A DNA stretch of 54,676 nucleotides from Algibacter sp. Lineage in GTDB: Bacteria; Bacteroidota; Bacteroidia; Flavobacteriales; Flavobacteriaceae. The position numbers and the translations under genes were made by a program. Every line of letters begins with the position of its first letter. Positions within the stretch are counted from its first letter, which is position 1. Positions 54,201-54,676 of the stretch are shown piece after piece. The notes under the pieces were generated by a model that was not told the DNA's origin, did not search any database, and saw only the letters and a list, made by a program, of their open reading frames with translations. The stretch covers positions 1-54,676 of the forward strand of contig NZ_JAQWOO010000035.1 in assembly GCF_029245835.1 (NCBI RefSeq), given 5' to 3'.

Positions 54201-54512
54201 CCAGGTCGTTTAGAAAAAGAGATCAGTGGCTTAAAAAAGCAGATGCAAATACTTAACAGTACACTTTATGGTAATTCATCCAAAAAAGAAATTGGAGAAA
54301 AGGATACTCCATCAATAGCCTCAAGATTATCAGTAGCCCAAGGTGGTTTTAACACTACTTATGGCCCTACTGCGATGCATATGGAAAGTCTTCAAATGGC
54401 AAAAACTCTTTTTAATAGAGTGGAATTAAAACTCAAAAAGTTCATTGAAGTCGATATACCAGAAATCGAAAACAAATTAATAAAAGCAGGTGTACCTCCT
54501 ATTTTAAATTAG
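51270..54512 (+). CDS. Large secreted Asp-box (BNR/VPS10-like) beta-propeller protein
   Basis: The 1080-residue protein has a signal peptide (ending LFSIDAQ) and about eleven Asp-box-like repeats such as VSYDGGKSWKN, KTTDGGDTWKL, KSIDGGNTWEK, RSDNKGSSWTK and KSENGGKTWKP, giving two beta-propellers like sortilin/VPS10 or glycosyl hydrolase/photosystem-stability proteins. The last 300 residues are predicted helical (EKAAAYAQGEPGRLEKEISG) and may be a separate domain. No catalytic motif is certain. It is cell-surface or secreted. It has a terminator downstream. Confidence 0.85.
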   Translation: MTNSKTLFTFLISLCFLFSIDAQEKTETKKDSSLTGLKFRSLGPAFMSGRVADIAIDPENENIWYVAEGSSGVWKTVNAGTTWTPLTDDQSFFSTGCLTLDPNNSGTIWLGTGENVGGRHVGIGHGIYVSYDGGKSWKNKGLKKSEHISKIIVNPKNSEEIWVAAQGPLWSSGGDRGLYKTTDGGDTWKLVLSSNKWTGVTDIVIDPRDNKTMYAATWQRHRTVAAYVGGGEGTALYKSIDGGNTWEKLKNGLPESDMGKIGLAISPINPDVLYAAIELDRKKGAIYRSDNKGSSWTKMSNTVSGGTGPHYYQELVASPHAFDKIYLMDVRAQISEDGGKTFYTMNEKNKHSDNHSLTFKANDPNYLLIGTDGGIYESFDDTKSWKYVSNLPTTQFYKLAVDDAEPFYNIYGGTQDNNSQGGPSRTLNTIGIKNADWFVLLGGDGHQPATEPGNPNIVYAQSQQGNLHRVDRTTGEAIFIRPQAGIDEPYERQNWDSPILVSSHDSKRIYFGSQRVWKSDNRGDSWTPISKDLTKNEERITLPIMGKQKSWDAAWDVYAMSTYNTITSLSESPLDENILYAGTDDGIIQYTKNSGESWTKVLVGSLPKVPSTAFVNDIKADLHSKNVAYVALDNHKYGDYKPYLLKSENGGKTWKPITNGIPEDTMIWRIVQDHINPNLLFLATEYGIYVSMNQGEKWIKFSEGLPTISFRDLAIQKRENDLVAASFGRGFYVLDDYSPLRTMNASTLSNPTLFKPRRALQYKPVSGGTSSQGESFFTAKNPDYGATFTYYLPKKFESLKSKRQKSEKILKKEDKNIPFPGWDALDEEKNEDGASIILVIRDSDGHFITRVNGPYRKGFNRVTWNLKKSLRTSLNMEKINSSPSEYANSQFAKAGTYTVSMFSNIKGQINPLSDPQTFEVERIRENVLNNPMASKMDTYVEELKDFRLTYETFIKAYDNASKKVLAFEKAAAYAQGEPGRLEKEISGLKKQMQILNSTLYGNSSKKEIGEKDTPSIASRLSVAQGGFNTTYGPTAMHMESLQMAKTLFNRVELKLKKFIEVDIPEIENKLIKAGVPPILN

Positions 54513-54540
54513 AGATAAGAGAAACTATGAATATAAAAAA

Positions 54541-54584
54541 AAGAGGTCGTCTAAAAACAATTTAGGCGATCTTTTTATTTTTGG
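54541..54584 (+). terminator. Rho-independent terminator after the Asp-box gene
   Basis: aagaggtcgtctaaa (54541-54555) pairs with tttaggcgatctttt (54561-54575) with one mismatch and one G-U pair, followed by tatttttgg. A T-run on both sides makes it usable in either direction. Confidence 0.85.
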
Positions 54585-54676
54585 TCATTTAGGTTTTATT
54601 TTGACGCTCTTTGTTTTAATAGTAAATAATAATGTTGTTAAAATAGAGCAAAGCGATTTCTATATCGCCAAACTCA
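54585..54676. other. Window end, no assignable gene
   Basis: The last 92 bp show short open frames on the minus strand (for example a frame ending VWRYRNRFALF) that could be the 3' end of a convergent gene, plus a small gcgat/atcgc hairpin. Nothing can be assigned from this length. Confidence 0.4.

Overview
The window looks like chromosomal DNA from a low-GC member of the family Flavobacteriaceae (Bacteroidota). The evidence is the close match of housekeeping proteins to that group, the tmRNA tag GENNYALAA, promoters of the TAnnTTTG type, near-absence of Shine-Dalgarno sequences, and characteristic families (DUF3467, DUF2851, TonB-receptor-like barrels, BNR/Asp-box proteins). The genus cannot be fixed from sequence alone.

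Layout. 1-870: right end of an IS982-like element abutting a 108-bp tandem repeat built from the 3' end of a DUF3467 gene. 871-15874 (minus strand): the transcription/translation block. Read in the direction of transcription it is rpsU, xerC-type recombinase, hpf, tRNA-Thr(UGU), tRNA-Tyr, tRNA-Gly, tRNA-Thr(GGU), tuf, tRNA-Trp, secE, nusG, rplK, rplA, rplJ, rplL, rpoB, rpoC. The order thrU-tyrU-glyT-thrT-tuf is the same as in E. coli. 16357-25443: mixed metabolic and membrane genes: acyl-CoA dehydrogenase, a helix-hairpin-helix protein, a sodium:alanine symporter, a K+ channel with a PspC-domain partner, DUF2851, DUF2721, a sterol-desaturase-like hydroxylase, a YkgJ-type cysteine-cluster protein and a methyltransferase. 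25676-30514: an outer-membrane barrel and a 1006-residue TPR protein.

30786-43200 is a surface-glycan locus built from two convergent transcription units. On the plus strand ftsE is followed, at 1-nt gaps or TAATG overlaps, by a zinc-ribbon methyltransferase and three GT2 glycosyltransferases. On the minus strand a Wzx-like flippase is followed by a small membrane protein, a second methyltransferase, a sulfatase-superfamily membrane phosphotransferase, a GNAT/FemAB-like acyltransferase, a sugar aminotransferase, a second flippase and a dTDP-sugar ketoisomerase. The last four point to a 3-acylamino-3,6-dideoxyhexose (Fuc3NAc/Qui3NAc type). No polymerase, ligase or initiating transferase lies in the window.

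43387-54512 holds typA, kdsA, a double-CDGSH protein, a slipin, a lipoprotein, a LYS1/AlaDH-like dehydrogenase, the tmRNA gene and a large secreted Asp-box protein.

The least expected content is in non-coding DNA: two genes carry duplicated copies of their own 3' ends (DUF3467 and acyl-CoA dehydrogenase); a structured element of about 80-100 bp occurs four times; a small palindrome sits directly after three gene ends; and rpsU carries an exceptional Shine-Dalgarno sequence. I see no CRISPR array, rRNA, prophage or replication origin.
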